A DNA stretch of 64,000 nt from Amphibalanus amphitrite (GCF_019059575.1 NW_024881523.1:186001-250000); one strand, 5' to 3'. Shown: positions 44,795 through 57,235, numbered from the stretch's first letter. The notes: generated from the letters alone by a model not told the origin. Translations and numbers: made by a program.

Positions 44795-47700
44795 ATGTCT
44801 GACTCATCGGAAGGAGAAGAAGAGGAGCAAAATACCATTGGAGTAAGTCGACTTCTTGCACTTCAGCTTTTTCTTATTAATGCATAAATCATTAGTGTGT
44901 GACCCATGTCAGAGAGGATACATTTCCTTTATTTACGTTTAGCTCGTAGATGTAGGTAGGTACTTTTTCAATTACAGTGTCAACGTCTGAAACGTAAAAT
45001 AAATATGGACGCATTAATTTCCTGAAGTCTGATACCTACCTATACCTAAAGGTAAAACAAAGTTCCTTTCAAAAAGTCCAAAAGACACATCGTATACCTG
45101 CTTGTTTTTCTTTCTCGTTTTTTTTTTTTTTACAAGCATATTACTATAAGATTAGATTGAAATGAGTAGGTATGCCTGCCTGAACTTTTATGTGAGCATA
45201 CATGTACCATTCTCTAGCTTGAACAATTGAAATAATGGGGACAATGCATGAGTGATCAGCCAGCGTGACCTAGATGGATTTCCATTGTTCATCTCAGTGG
45301 ACATAAATAGACATAAGCTTAATGGATATGATTGTGATAAATATCTTATGATCGGTCGGTTGAGTTTAATTCTTACATCACTATCCATCATCGATTTCCT
45401 TCTAAAGTCCATGTTAAGCTTATCAACAAAACAATCAACAAAACAAACGTACGCAGATATTCGACAAGCCCTACTCCTGACAGACCTATGAAGGGGAGAG
45501 GAATGAGGCCAAACAGCGGCACGGTTACGGCGTGGCGCATCTGCCGAACGGCGACATCTACCGCGGCTTCTACCGAGAGGGAAAGAGACACGGCAGAGGT
45601 CACTACCGGTTCAAGAAGAACGGCAGCCGCTATACGGGAGAGTGGCAAGACGGCAAGAAGCACGGCCGAGGGGTGTTCGTCTATCCTGACGGCACCAAGT
45701 ACGAGGGTGAGATCTTATATATCATCGATGCCTTTTTTTATGCTGTCGTGTTATTTTTCATTTTCATTCACTCTAAGGAGTTTCAAATTAAGTACTGTCA
45801 ACCCAAGACGAAATAATTATTGTTCATCTCTTCATTCCTTCCCAGCTCGCGTCGCGTCAGGAATCGCTGACCACTCGTTTTACTTTTTACTTGCAGTCGT
45901 GGCTCAATAAATCCTTCGTTCGACACACAGCTTGAACTGACAGTTGTAGAAACTTCGCAAAAAGTGCGGAGGCGTGCGAAACTTTGATCAAACTTTGTGA
46001 GAAGTGAAATTTATCCACGGACGTTCTCTTCCCCCATGTTCTTCTCTTCAAAGCGAATCGCTTCCCAAAGCTTTTTCTCTGCACAAGAGTGGAGGTTTTA
46101 AAGCTATTAGATCAAACTTAACGTTTGTTATATGGTTTGAACTTCATTGCTGATGCAAAACCAGCTATTTTGTCATTATCTGTCAAGTGTTTTAAGTTAT
46201 CATTAAGTACAGAATTTGTCCCTTCTATTCTGCGTGATATGACTTTTGTCTTTTAGGAACGAATTGTGAAGTTTCAACCACGATGCAGTTTCAATGAGTC
46301 CAAATTTACTCGCCGTTTACTGCAGCCTGTGGTACGGAAAACAATCCCATGGTTCTGCCGTGCAGGCTACTGGGAGGATGACATGCGGACCGGCCAGGGT
46401 ACCTACTACTTTGCCAACGGCAACAAGTACGTGGGTGAATGGCACGACGACATGCGGCAGGGCATAGGCATCTGCTTCTACCCTGCCCTCAACTGCAAAT
46501 ACGTCGGCGAGTGGGAGAACGACCGTCGACACGGCAAGGTCTCTGGCTGAGCAACTGCCATCGCTGCATGGTGAACGGGGCGGGGCTCACTCGGGTGCGA
46601 ACTGAGGACGCCACGGATGCATTATAAAACGGCTGAGGCATATATTGGGCGGTGCTCACCGAGTAGACCTGGAGCGTGCAGAGCTAAGCAATTTACCTAA
46701 TGTAACAATGAAATATTGGTAATTGGTTCGTGTGCGTTTATTCTGCCTTTTATGCCTTTTTCTAACTGTGGCAAATGGTAACACACCGACCATACGCGCT
46801 TTTAAGAACACAGTGCTGGTCGAAACGTTCGTATTGCCTTAACCACCGATCGGATTCCCTGCCCCTGTCCTACGAAATGTAACCATTAATTACTCCTCTG
46901 TCCGGGCTGTCGTCAGGGGGCGCTAGTGCACCAGGACCACCGGTGCGAGGGTCAATTGAAAGACGACCAGCCAGTGTCCTACGAAATGTGACCATACCAC
47001 CTCTCCCCGGTTATCCTCTAGGGGGCGCTAGTGCACCAGGACCACCGGTACGAGGGTCAGTGGAAGGACGACCTGCCGGACGGCCCCGGCTGCTACGTGT
47101 TCGGAGACAGCCTGGTGCAGGAGGGGGTGTACACGGTGCGCCAGCAACCGGTAGATGAAGACGAACCGCCCCGCAGCACTGAGGACGAGGAGCCGCCGGC
47201 TACCCTGGTGCCCGTCTGGAGAGCTGATAGGTTAGTAAAGGGTCAGACGTGAGGCTCGATAGATCAATAGACAGGTCACATTGGAAGGTCGGTAGGCCAT
47301 TGGGCAAGTCACACTGGTGATTCGATTGGTCAGAGCTCACTTCAGAGGGAGGTCACATCGGAGGATCTGGCAAATTATTAGACACTGGGCACATTGGACA
47401 CATAGGTCACATACTTTGCTTTTATATTTTATCCTTGTAAGCAGGGTTTCGGAGTCGTGGTAGCGCTGTTCCGACTCCGACTCCGACTCCGACTCCGGGC
47501 TCCTGACCGACTCCGACTCCGACTCCGACTTCGACTCCGGGTCTGATACGAATGGCACTAATGGCGGCCGCCAAAATTTTGCGTGATATGACGCCACGTG
47601 CTAGGTCTACGTGCACGGGGAAAACGCTCCTACTCTCCGGTTTCCTTCATCTATATTACTATTTGAGGAAGGCGTAGTTTCTGTCTATTACGAAGGTCGC

Positions 47701-49788
47701 GACATGGTGCTACGTAGCGCGGGTTACAGGTCACACCGTTGCACCTACCGCGCTGAAATTTGCGCAAGTTATAGAACAAGGATGGACAACGTGCCTTTGA
47801 GCGGTCTCGGCTCGATCGGATCGATAGCGAGCGCGTGGCGCGTGCCCAAAAAGTGCAAATTCGCGTCATAGACTTTACATGTATAAATCGGCTGGCAAAA
47901 ACGGGCGAAAATGGCTAAATTTGCCCGACACGGGTCCGTTCCCCGTGCAATATCTCGGTAGCCGTGCGCCCGATCGGCACGGGGAAAACAGCATCGTGTA
48001 GAGAATCGAACGGGCAATCGAATAGTGTGCGGTGCAGGGGTGGCACGCGCCACGTGCAAGTGTGAGGGCAATTTCATTTCAAAAAGTGCCATTTTAGACG
48101 TATTTTGGATTTTATTTTATTTTCCCGTGACCATCAGACTGAGAGAGTTGAAACAACGTCAATTGCCAAGAGAAATGTACCGCCTCTCATGGAAAAATTG
48201 TGGACAGCTAATTGATCAAAAACAGTGTGGAAAAATCGCTGAATTAAAATGGTATTTGTCCACAATGTGCCACTAAAAAGATACACGGGATTTGCTGCTT
48301 AACCTGATACGCTTGACAATTGAAAATGCTATCATTAGAAAGAGCATTCAATTCTCTCCAAGATCCAATCATCACGTTTGCATGACAAGCAACAGTATTC
48401 TTTAAAATATAAATGTTTTAAACCTCTGCAAAACGATTTTTAGCGAAAATTATCTACGCCTTTCATTTGTCTTAAAACTACGCACCTCAATTATAAAGCA
48501 CATTTGACAGATTCTGAAGTGGAAAGCATGCTTATCAGACACGGGCACCTCGATGCGGTGGATATTTTTTCCACAAACCAAAACGTTTAGCCGTCAAAAA
48601 GCAATCGACCGAAATGGATAGATAACCCAACCGACACAAGAACAACCGAACACCCGCCGATCGAAAATACCCCTTTTCGCGTTGCGGAGCACGCGGGTCA
48701 CCCTAGTGCAGTCACCATTTCTCCCACGTAGACGCAGCTGAATCCACAAGAGGTCGCGGCCAGCGCGGAAACCCGCCGAGAAGCGCGAGAGGCGGCCGTA
48801 TCACGAACACGAGCATCGCCATCATGTCGGTCATTCCTATGTGTTGATACTTTTCGGAACATAAACGAAAAAAATAAAAATACAGTTGTCTGACTCGTCA
48901 AATACTTCAGAAAGTGGAAGTTATAACAGGCATGCTGGCAAAATACGACTTCTAAATTATGATATAACTTGAAACTTGTTTGATCCAATTTTTGTCATTT
49001 AGAACAAAAACAAGATGAGTGCAATTTTCATCGCCGGAAGCGAATTCTACCGCGGGCAACTGGTAAAAAAAAACAACTGAAAAGTGCTATCACAGATTCT
49101 AGTTATTTTCCGGAGTCGGAGTCGAGGCAGCTTGACCGACTCCGACTCCGACTCCGACTCCTGGCTGCTTGCCACGACTCCGGGCGACTCCGACTCCGAC
49201 TCCGACTCCGACTCCGACTCCGAAACCCTGCTTGTAAGTACCGGGAAAGGACTATCTCACAGGGTACGGTCATCAGCTCGGTCGTTTGGACGCTGGAATC
49301 TGACCGCTCGTTGACTGTGCGTTCACAGAGTGTTGGCTGGAGACGCTGCTATCAACCGGATCCAGCACAGTCTGCTCGAGCTGGAGAGGGTGGCCAGCCA
49401 CGTCAGTATCGGCTCGGCGGTGCTGCCTCCCGAGAAGCCGCCTCCGCCGCCGCCGCCACCTCCCGCCGAGTCTCCGGCAGAGGGCGGTGGGGACGCGCCA
49501 CCAGAGGGCGGTCAGGTAGCCGACGGTGAGGGCACGGCTGCCGGCGAGGAGGCCGCCGGAGCTCCCGAGGGCGCCGAGGAGGGCGCCGAGCCGGACCCGG
49601 AGGCCGACCAGGTCGGCGGCGACGAGACGGAGCTGGAGGCGGCAGACGGCGAGCCGCCGCAGGATCTGACCATGGAGCTGCGAGACGGAGAGCGGGACGA
49701 GACGGGAGAGGAGCCGGAGACGGGGGAGGGCGAGCAGGAGGCGGGAGACGGAGACACGGAGCCGGGAGACGGCGAGCAGCCCGAGTGA
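44795..49788 (+). CDS. RSPH1: Radial spoke head protein 1-like, MORN-repeat protein
   Basis: Five exons: 44795-44842, 45484-45706, 46366-46538, 47022-47230 and 49329-49788. The phases 0/1/0/2 agree and the product is 370 residues. Seven consecutive MORN repeats (pattern YxGxWxxxxxHGxG) fill residues 18 to about 180, for example [15 protein letters not shown] and [15 protein letters not shown]. The C-terminal 150 residues are a poly-proline stretch followed by a long Glu/Gly/Asp-rich tail, as in RSPH1 proteins. RSPH1 is a structural part of the radial spoke head in motile 9+2 cilia and sperm flagella. Human RSPH1 is 309 residues, so the acidic tail is longer here. Exon 3 ends in AAG|GTCTCT, a weak donor, and the start of exon 4 is duplicated just upstream. 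Intron 4 carries a 1.8-kb hAT-like element. Other MORN proteins are possible but fit the tail less well. Confidence 0.9.
46867..47090 (+). repeat. Tandem duplication of the RSPH1 exon 4 start
   Basis: GTCCTACGAAATGT recurs at 46867 and 46976. The acceptor plus first codons (AG|GGGGCGCTAGTGCACCAGG) recur at 46917 and 47022, giving a 105-109 bp period. The first copy has codon changes and runs into TGA shortly after the duplicated part. The second copy continues in frame for the whole exon. Confidence 0.75.
47442..49230. mobile_element. hAT-like non-autonomous element with (CGACTC)n ends
   Basis: The ends are CAGGGTTTCGGAGTCG (47442) and CGACTCCGAAACCCTG (to 49230), perfect inverted repeats. 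They are flanked by an 8-bp direct repeat, CTTGTAAG, at 47434-47441 and 49231-49238. Arrays of CGACTC lie just inside both ends (about 47470-47540 and 49135-49222). The 1789-bp interior has only short open frames, none resembling a transposase. It sits in RSPH1 intron 4. Confidence 0.85.
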
Positions 49789-50719
49789 GGGCGACACTGG
49801 ACGGACAGATCTTCTGACACGGCCACAGACAGGAAAATGAGCACGGTCAGAATACGGGATTTAGCAGAGTGCATTGCGCAAGACTTGCTTCTAGGCGTGA
49901 CTGGACCGACACACCAGAGAAGAGAAGAGGAACGAGAGCAGATATTGAATGAAACGCTCATTGAACAGATTTAGTCCATGCATTTGTGTGATATGCGAGT
50001 AAATGACACTATATGAACAGTTTAATGTTACGCAAATAGATTAAAAATAGATACAATGCATGATTTGAAACGTATTTGTCTCAACATTCTCATATCTGAC
50101 TTGACAATGCTCCGAAAGGATTACATTATCGTCCATATTGAGTTATCATTCGGTATTCATGCATCAATCAGACTCGTGCTGAGCTGGCACCCTGATCGTA
50201 TTCCCGCCCCTTTGCCTCGCTGTCACCCGGCGCAGCGTCCGACGAACCGGCCAAACCCCGGCTGCCGACCGGGCTCGGGTGTCCACCAATGAGTACACGT
50301 GTCTCAACTAACGAGCCCCCCCCCTCCTGTCCAGGGGAGAGGGGTGACGGATGGCGGCGGGAGCGGGCGCTACCCCTCCCCCTCCCTCCGCTACCGGATG
50401 ACAGGTCACGAGGTCGGGACCCGTGCCATCGCGCCAGCCCGGGGCGGACGGGGGACGAGTGGGTCCTTCGGATGGCTGATCCCCGTACGAACGCGTCGCA
50501 GACAAACAGTTGTCACCTCTCGTCACAACAGCGACGAGCCGAGAAACCGAACGGAACGCGTCAAAACATCGCCGGCGATAGGGGAACGGTTGGAGGGTGA
50601 TGTCATTTGGCGCACGCTATAGGCGCACAGCTATATGTATGTACCTATTGCGCACTGTGAAAATGTATTGAGTGCTAATCGCTGAGTCTCGTAACACCAC
50701 GTTCGTTCTTTTGCGAAGC
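49789..50719. other. 3' flank of RSPH1
   Basis: Probable 3' UTR and intergenic sequence. ATTAAA at 50040-50045 could act as the poly(A) signal for RSPH1. A GC-rich block follows at 50190-50620, with open frames on several strands and no recognisable product. Confidence 0.35.
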
Positions 50720-51601
50720 TTAGCCCTATTAGTGGCAGGGGGTTGTTTTTATCCACCCCTCAGGTTTTTCGGGAATATCTCCGAAACCGCTGAAGCTACG
50801 ATGCTGAAATTTTCTGACTTTCCTAAAACTAAATTGGGCACATTCCCTGAAAATTTCAAGTTCATAACTTTACCAGGGGCGGCTCCAGAGCACTGGGAAT
50901 TGGGGGGTCCTATTCGTGAAGCGAGTCATTTGGGCGAAGATCACGATGCTGCACCAGTTTTACGAACAGTGAATGAAAGGTATCATGTGATAACATATAC
51001 AAAGTTATTGTGCATCCTCTTTTGACACGTTTTTGCTATAATAGGCGGATCCAGGCGTCCAAAAAGGGGGGTTATTTTTTACCTCCCAACATAGGTGCCC
51101 TGACACCGCCTATGCATGACCAATACAATTTTAGTCGTTCTCTCATAAGAAAATTGTAACATAACAAGACCATTGCCACCAATTTTAGAAACAGTACCAA
51201 CAAAAACCTTATTTACTCTACTTTTTGCGTACCCCCAATCTCAATGATCTGTATCCGCCTATGATTTTTGAAAATGCATTTTTTTAGGATCCATATGAAT
51301 TCCTGGTTCATGCTCTATCGATCGGCAAAAGTTGCGTTAAGATTGGTTCAGAAACCTGGCCGTGATAAACAGTCTAAAATGTATCTGCAATTTGCCCGTT
51401 TTTACCCCCCCCCCCTCTACCCCCCTATTGACATTTTTTAATTTTTTTTTTAGAAATGTAGATCTCGTTGAGCGAAATCGAATGCCGTTTGAATTTTGAA
51501 AATCAGCCCGTTAGATCTCGAGATATCAAGGGGGGGTCGTAAACAGCCCCCCCCCCTGCCACTAATAGGGGTAGCCAGGAGCCTGCCACTAATAGGGTTA
51601 A
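50720..51601. mobile_element. piggyBac-like element, family D
   Basis: The ends are TTAG|CCCTATTAGTGGCAGG on the left and the inverse of TTAA|CCCTATTAGTGGCAGG on the right (TTAA 51598-51601). One TTAA has decayed to TTAG. The right end carries CTGCCACTAATAGGG twice, 27 bp apart (51556 and 51583); the left carries it once. A G-run/C-run palindrome lies inside the right end. The interior contains hAT-like fragments such as CAGGGGCGGCTCCAG at 50871. No transposase. Confidence 0.7.
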
Positions 51602-51607
51602 GTCCAA

Positions 51608-52573
51608 TTAACCCGCGCCGTCGTGTCATGCTGCGGGGAGGGGGGCGTTTTTACCCCCCCCCCCCGTCTACCTCGGCTCCTGGCCCACATAGCGACACAC
51701 GGTAAGCGGCATTTAAAAGAGCGACAACAATAATTACTGAATTACCTGGGCCATTTTGAGGTCAGGTCAAAGGCCAGATCACCAGTGGTCATCATAGGTC
51801 GAATTTTGACTATCTCAACAATTTTCGAAACACCCGACACATAACTTGGTAACCAATAGAGCTACAGTGCCGCAAAAAAGCGCGTTCAATAGCTCTCCCA
51901 CAGGCCTTTCTGAGAAATGTTCTCGGGCGTGACCTCAGGTCAACGGTTTAGCCTCCAGAGGGCAAAAAACTAAAAGTATTTATGTGTTATAGGTTATCCC
52001 GAAAACAGTTTTTCGGTAATTTCTTTTTACCCAAAAGAGCCACGATTGCCAGCATCGTGTTCATCTCGTCGAGATGCGTCGAAGGAACTATTAGTTGACC
52101 TTGAAAGGCTATTTGGAAAATTTGACCTCAGGTCAGGGCTATGACCTGACCGGAAAGGGTCATGTTGCATATCAGTCGATCCGTATCGTGGAGCTGAACA
52201 CATCTCAGACGTGTTTCTCCACTCTAGCACGTCTCTATCAAAAGTTATAATAAAAATATGTTGGTGAACTTTCATGAACTGAAATGACCTCAGGGGCACA
52301 TAAAGGGGTCAAGGGTACAATTTTCCGATTCAGTGTACGTGTACCCATAAACAGATGTTTGAGAGTTTTTAAATGGTATTCATTCAAAAGTGACGCATTT
52401 CACTTTTTCTCCTATTGACTATGGGGAGGTCGCTAAATTGTTCTGCCCTTAGGTCACAGATATCAAAATTTCGAGATACGCATTTTATACATTCTGTTAC
52501 TCTTATCAATCGCTGAAAGTTTCAAAGCGGTCGTTCAGTTGGTGTAGCTACAGCGAGCCTTTGAACGTTTTTG
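51608..52573. mobile_element. piggyBac-like element, family A, right end missing
   Basis: TTAA at 51608-51611 is followed by CCCGCGCCG and sequence matching 26195-27376 up to GCGAGCCTTTGAACG near 52573, where similarity stops. It begins six bases after the TTAA of the family D element, so the two elements are almost back to back. Confidence 0.75.
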
Positions 52574-52601
52574 ACCCTTTGAGCCTTTGACGTCCGCGAT
52601 G

Positions 52602-52909
52602 CAGGGCATATTTTAAGGCACTTACTACGTCCCATTTTGGGACGCAGCCTACGCCTTGGGACGTAGACCCTGTTGATTTGACCCTGCGTCCCTGTCCTGT
52701 GCCCTGTCCGGTTCCCTGACCTGCCTGCTGAGTGCCCTGACCTGTACCCTTCCCTCTAAAATGTCCTGTGCCATGCCCTGTAACCTGCCGTGCCCTACTT
52801 TCTGCCCTCCTCAGTGCCCTACTCTGTTCCTTGCCCTGTGCCCTTAGTCATAGCACGTGCCCCCTGCTCAACTTTGGGACGCAGTAAAAAATTATTAAAA
52901 TATGCCCTG
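52602..52909. mobile_element. 308-bp hAT-like MITE
   Basis: The ends CAGGGCATATTTTAA and TTAAAATATGCCCTG are perfect inverted repeats. A perfect 8-bp direct repeat, CCGCGATG, lies at 52594-52601 and 52910-52917. The interior carries inverted GGGACGCAG blocks and repeated CCCTGTCC/GTGCCCT units. Too short to encode a transposase. Confidence 0.88.
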
Positions 52910-52917
52910 CCGCGATG

Positions 52918-53165
52918 TCTCGACCGTGACGTCCGCTGTGTCTCCCCCAACGGTAAAAGGTACGCTGTGTTTCGCCGGTGTCGGTTCTGTGTCTCTACTT
53001 TGTCGGCCCTGTGTGTCCCACTCCCGGCCGTGTCTCGGCCTATGTCTCGCCCGTGACATTTCATTGTCTCCCCGTGACGATTCCCAGTGTCTCGGTCGTG
53101 ACGGCTCACTGTGTCTCGGCCTGTGTCTCGGTCGTGACGGCTCATTCAGCGTCACCGGTCGTTAG
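52918..53165. repeat. TGTGTCTCGGYCGTGACG minisatellite-like repeat
   Basis: Diverged copies of TGTGTCTC and CCGTGACG every 25-40 bp, directly adjoining the MITE. TGACGTCCGC also occurs to the left of the MITE, at 52588-52597. Confidence 0.5.
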
Positions 53166-53740
53166 CAGAGAGCCGTCACAAGATGGCGCCGTCCACGTGC
53201 CGCCCGTGTCCCGCTGACAAAGGCTCCGGTTACTACCGGGACCGATTAATCACCGACGGCGCCGCCGACGGGCAAAATATCCGTCCCGACCTGTCGCCCT
53301 AATGAGTTCGAAATGACAACAGCTCGCAGTGGCGGCGGCGGTCGGCGCGAGCCAGCGCCCGCGGCTATTCTTGGGACCTACTGCTGCATGAATAACGTGC
53401 CGGAGAGACGAACTATGGAGGGGAGAGGGGGATAGTTGCGAGATGGGTGCGATGACAGGTGGATGGTCTCCGACTGAGTTCCGCTGTCACGCGAGGACAA
53501 TGATATCATCTGCGGATGAGCCGTGTGTCAGTTTCAAGTATCGCTTCCCTTGGTCAGGGCCAGGCCCGGGGAACGTCGACGGAGAATACGTGAATGTGAT
53601 GCCAGCCGCACTGTTCCAGCTGCCCTCCAATCGGTCTGCTGACGTGAAGCAATAATTCGTTTACCAGGGATGGTTGGTGATGTTTGCGGTAGTGTTCGGC
53701 TGGTGATCTTAGGTATTCACATTAGTTTTGAGACAACCTA
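53166..53740. other. Intergenic, nothing recognised
   Basis: GC-rich at 53160-53420, then mixed. A short plus-strand frame at 53443-53655 shows no recognisable domain. Confidence 0.35.
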
Positions 53741-54951
53741 TTAACCCGCGCCCTGGTGGGGTCTGTTTATAACGCGACCTGGTGGGGGGGGGGGCTATTT
53801 TTGCCCCCCCCCCCTCGTATCTCCGAAACTGCTGGACGGATCCGCAAAATTTAAACGGCGTTCGAAAGGCCTGTCAAATTTGTCGACGTAAACCAAATTT
53901 CATTGACCTCGGGGTCACCGATGACGTCACAGGTCAGGTCAAAGATGAAATGTTTCACCGTTCACGGGTCTTCTAGGGAATGCGCTATAACACCGAGGAA
54001 AACGCATTTTGTCGAGAACTCAGCGATAGGGCGTCAGTTGCCTAGTAGACATGTTGCTATTAGAGGTCACTGACAACACCAGATCAGGTCACAGGTCAGG
54101 TCACCAAGGGTCACAGGTCAGGTCACATGAACCCAACTTTACTAAGGTTGTGTGATGCATGTTTTATGGCCAATTTTTCATTTCCAACTCAATGGTGTTG
54201 GTTATAAGACTATCAGGTACGGCTTAGGTCACTTTCTGGTGAAGATCAGGTCAAGGTCAGGTCAAGGTCGGGCCAAAAAAGGTCAAATTTTAAAGTTGAT
54301 AGTTTTGCATAAAATGGGTATTGATTCGATGCAGTTCGTCACGGGGAGTCTAATGGTGGTCTTTTTTTGCGCTACGGGGTCTAGAATTGCTAAAAATTGA
54401 GTTTGAAAATTTGACGTCATCAATTTTGAACAGTTTTTTCGCTATAACTTCGCCAAAAAAAGAGGTATCAATTTCAAATTTGGTACCTATGTGGATGGAA
54501 GGCGGTAAGGACTATCACATATATTCCGTTTTTTCGAAATTCAAAAAACTTTTTGGATTTTCCGACTATTATATCCAAAAAATCTATTTTCTGATTTTTG
54601 GGGGTCAAAATCCAACAATTTCAAAAATCTGAGATAGCAGTTTTGTAGCCCTGTCAATTCTACAGCTTTTATGTCTTTATCATTTTTCTGTATTTGCAAA
54701 GCTATAGGCCTGACAGCCCTTCCCGCAAAACCCTTTTTTGGGTCGAAAACGGCAGAACATGACGTCACTCTGACGTCATTTCCGGCCAACCTATCATAGC
54801 CTTTGGAAAAATTTTAGTCACAATGTGTAAAATTGATGTCCGGGAGGGTACTGAAAGTTTGGTGACGCTCGGCGCAGCGGTTCTGGAGATATATCGAAAA
54901 GCCTGGAGGGGGGGGGCAAAAATAGCCCCCCCCCACCAGGTCGCGGGTTAA
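53741..54951. mobile_element. piggyBac-like element, family C, complete
   Basis: TTAA at 53741-53744 and 54948-54951 flanks a 1203-bp element with ends CCCGCGCCCTGGTGG and the inverse of CCCGCGACCTGGTGG. The left end carries CCTGGTGGG at 53752 and 53778 (26 bp apart); the right carries it once. G-run/C-run palindromes around CTATTTTTG and CAAAAATAG lie at both ends. The interior has AGGTCA arrays at about 54060-54125 and 54235-54280. No transposase. Confidence 0.8.
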
Positions 54952-56648
54952 GTTGAAGTCGATGTGTTTAACTACAAGGATATCAGTTACATAAATCATT
55001 TTTCAGTTGTAAGCTGCACGCGAAGTTTGACGGACACCTTGAAAAGCTCCAGTTGACACCGGTCTCTCTATCAATCACTGACTTTGGCGACGCCCGAAGA
55101 CAGACGGTCATCAGGTGAAAATTTGAGCCTCCATTAGCGACTATCACCCATCATCGGGGATGGGGTTGACGTGCTCGCTCCCCCTCAACCCTCCCCTGTC
55201 TTCTACCGTCATCGCGTCGGTCACCACATGTGCCAGCAGTCCCCCTTGGATCACCAGACGACGCGTCGCGCGAGGCTAGCCTAGCACCTCTCCGGCTCAA
55301 GAAACCCCCGAACCAGGCCGGTCCAGCATCTGCGCCAGGGGAGCGGGGTGCCGGGCGCGACACCGGAGCGGTGCCTCCCCGTCTGCCGGTAGACCGGGGT
55401 GGCGCACGCCCGGTGCCATTAGTACGGGCACAAATGGGCCGCGCTCGCCCCGCTCCCACGCTGTCAACACCGGGAGCGGGCAACTCGAGTCGCGGCCGAT
55501 GACGGTCTGGGTAAATGGAGGCACCGCGGGTCACTAGAGGGGAGCGGTGGAGAGGATCACGGATAGACGGCACGGGTTCGACGGAAGGTAGACTGAATCG
55601 TCAGAGGCGCACGGACAGACGGCACGGATGCAACGTCCAACGGGAGGGTTAGGCAGCAGAGACAGAGAAGCATATATGATAGACAGCAGAGACAGAGGAG
55701 CATAGATAATAGACAGCAGAGACAGAGAGGAGCACGGACAAACGGCACGGTTTCATCGGGAGGTATAGACAGAGATAGGATAAGTTCTACGGGATATTGG
55801 TATAGAGGGAAGCGGTAGAGAGGCACGGGCAATGCTAGAGTTTTCGTGTATGAGAGCAAATTCATGTCGATTTTGACGGGTAGGATAAGAACTGAGGATA
55901 GACACGTCACGGGCCCTTATGAGCTAAGAGACCAGATGATAGGAATAAAAAAGGATGATAGAAAAACTTGTAGCAAAGCATCAGATGTTTAGGTATTTTT
56001 CATCACATGTGTTCTTCACCATTGTTGTTTCACAATGGTGAAATCACATTGTTGTTTCACCACAATGCTTCCTAGTTCCTACAATCTTAAATACTTCAAC
56101 AAAGTCGGTCATCGAAAAACTGTCTGGCTTCCAGAGGCCAATTGCCATGCAAATGAGCCTAATGGGGTTGGGAACTCGATTTTTTAAGAATGCATGAAAA
56201 TGATCAAACTATTTTCACAGAATTTATGGTGCATAGGTACCATTGCCTCATAAAATCAATAAGCTGAGAGAAATGGGGGAAGAAAGATAGGAAACTTGTT
56301 TTGAAAAGTTCTTGAAAAAAGATGCTCTTGATGCTGTTACGTCACATGTCACATTCTGCGGTTGACAAATAATGGCGCATCTGGCGCACCACAGATTACA
56401 TGTTATATCAATGGGTGAAAGATGTTGTTTGCTTCACTCTGCCATTCGCGCTGTTTTTAACTTTAAATTATGTTAAAACATTTACGGATGAAATGTTCAG
56501 TGTCAAAAATTGATGTGTCTGCCGTGTACTATATTCCCACTTAACATGAGCGCGTGATAAACATTTTATGTACCTCGAATTTTCACAGAGCCTATTTTAA
56601 GGGAATTTGACTGGGGGGGCAACCTGGAAAATTGTCTTTAATAATCCA
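54952..56648. other. Intergenic with short repeats
   Basis: A GC-rich block at 55150-55560 has open frames on both strands but no recognised protein. At 55640-55745 three copies of about 28 bp containing GACAGCAGAGACAGAG are in tandem. From 55930 to 56600 it is AT-rich with nothing supported. Confidence 0.4.
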
Positions 56649-57235
56649 TTAACCCTCGCCCGTATTGGTGTTTCCAGTAGCGAGCGTAGAGGGGGGGGGG
56701 GTCCGTTGGACCCTCCCCCTTGCCGTTTCGCCCCTGATCGAGCTAGAGCTTCGCGGAAAAAACGACCGTGTTGCCCGTGATAAAAGGAAGCCGATGATAC
56801 CCAATTTTAAGGTCCTAGGTCATCGGTTGACCTTCCAGGTCAGGTCATTGACCCAAAAGTCGGGAAAATCGGGACCTGTTAGAGCGTCGTAAAGAGTGGC
56901 TGCTATGGTTTTTCGGGGTGCTGATCACGAATATCATGTTAGTTATGATCATAGATGATGTCTTCATGCATTTAGGCCAGGTCAGGTCAGGTCAGGTCAA
57001 CCAGTAAGGGTTTTGCCGGGTATTCGTAGTAGGTGGCAACCGCCAGCTGACAGCTTCGTAACATGTTACGAAGGCACCAAAACTACTTCGTAAATAGTCA
57101 AATGGCTGCTTAATTCGAATTCAGCTCAAAAAACTAGCCTAGAAAGTAGAAACATATAAAACTCGAAAATGTGAACCGAGGTCATCAAAGGTAAATGATC
57201 TGACCTGACCTTCCGGTGATCTTGACACCCACCCT
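56649..57235. mobile_element. piggyBac-like element remnant, left end only
   Basis: TTAA at 56649-56652 is followed by CCCTCGCCCGTATTGG, a G-run/C-run palindrome (56690-56718) and AGGTCA-rich sequence. No right end is found before the minisatellite that begins near 57350, so the element is truncated or interrupted. Confidence 0.55.

Noticed and set aside
50871..51262. CAGGGGCGGCTCCAG and CTGTATCCGCCTATG as the two ends of a hAT-like element inside the family D element
   Set aside because: The ends match at only about 12 of 16 positions and no 8-bp target duplication was found, so the pair is not convincing.
55151..55573. A 140-residue minus-strand frame
   Set aside because: Arg/Pro/Gly-rich composition with a competing frame on the other strand and no domain; most likely GC-rich non-coding sequence.
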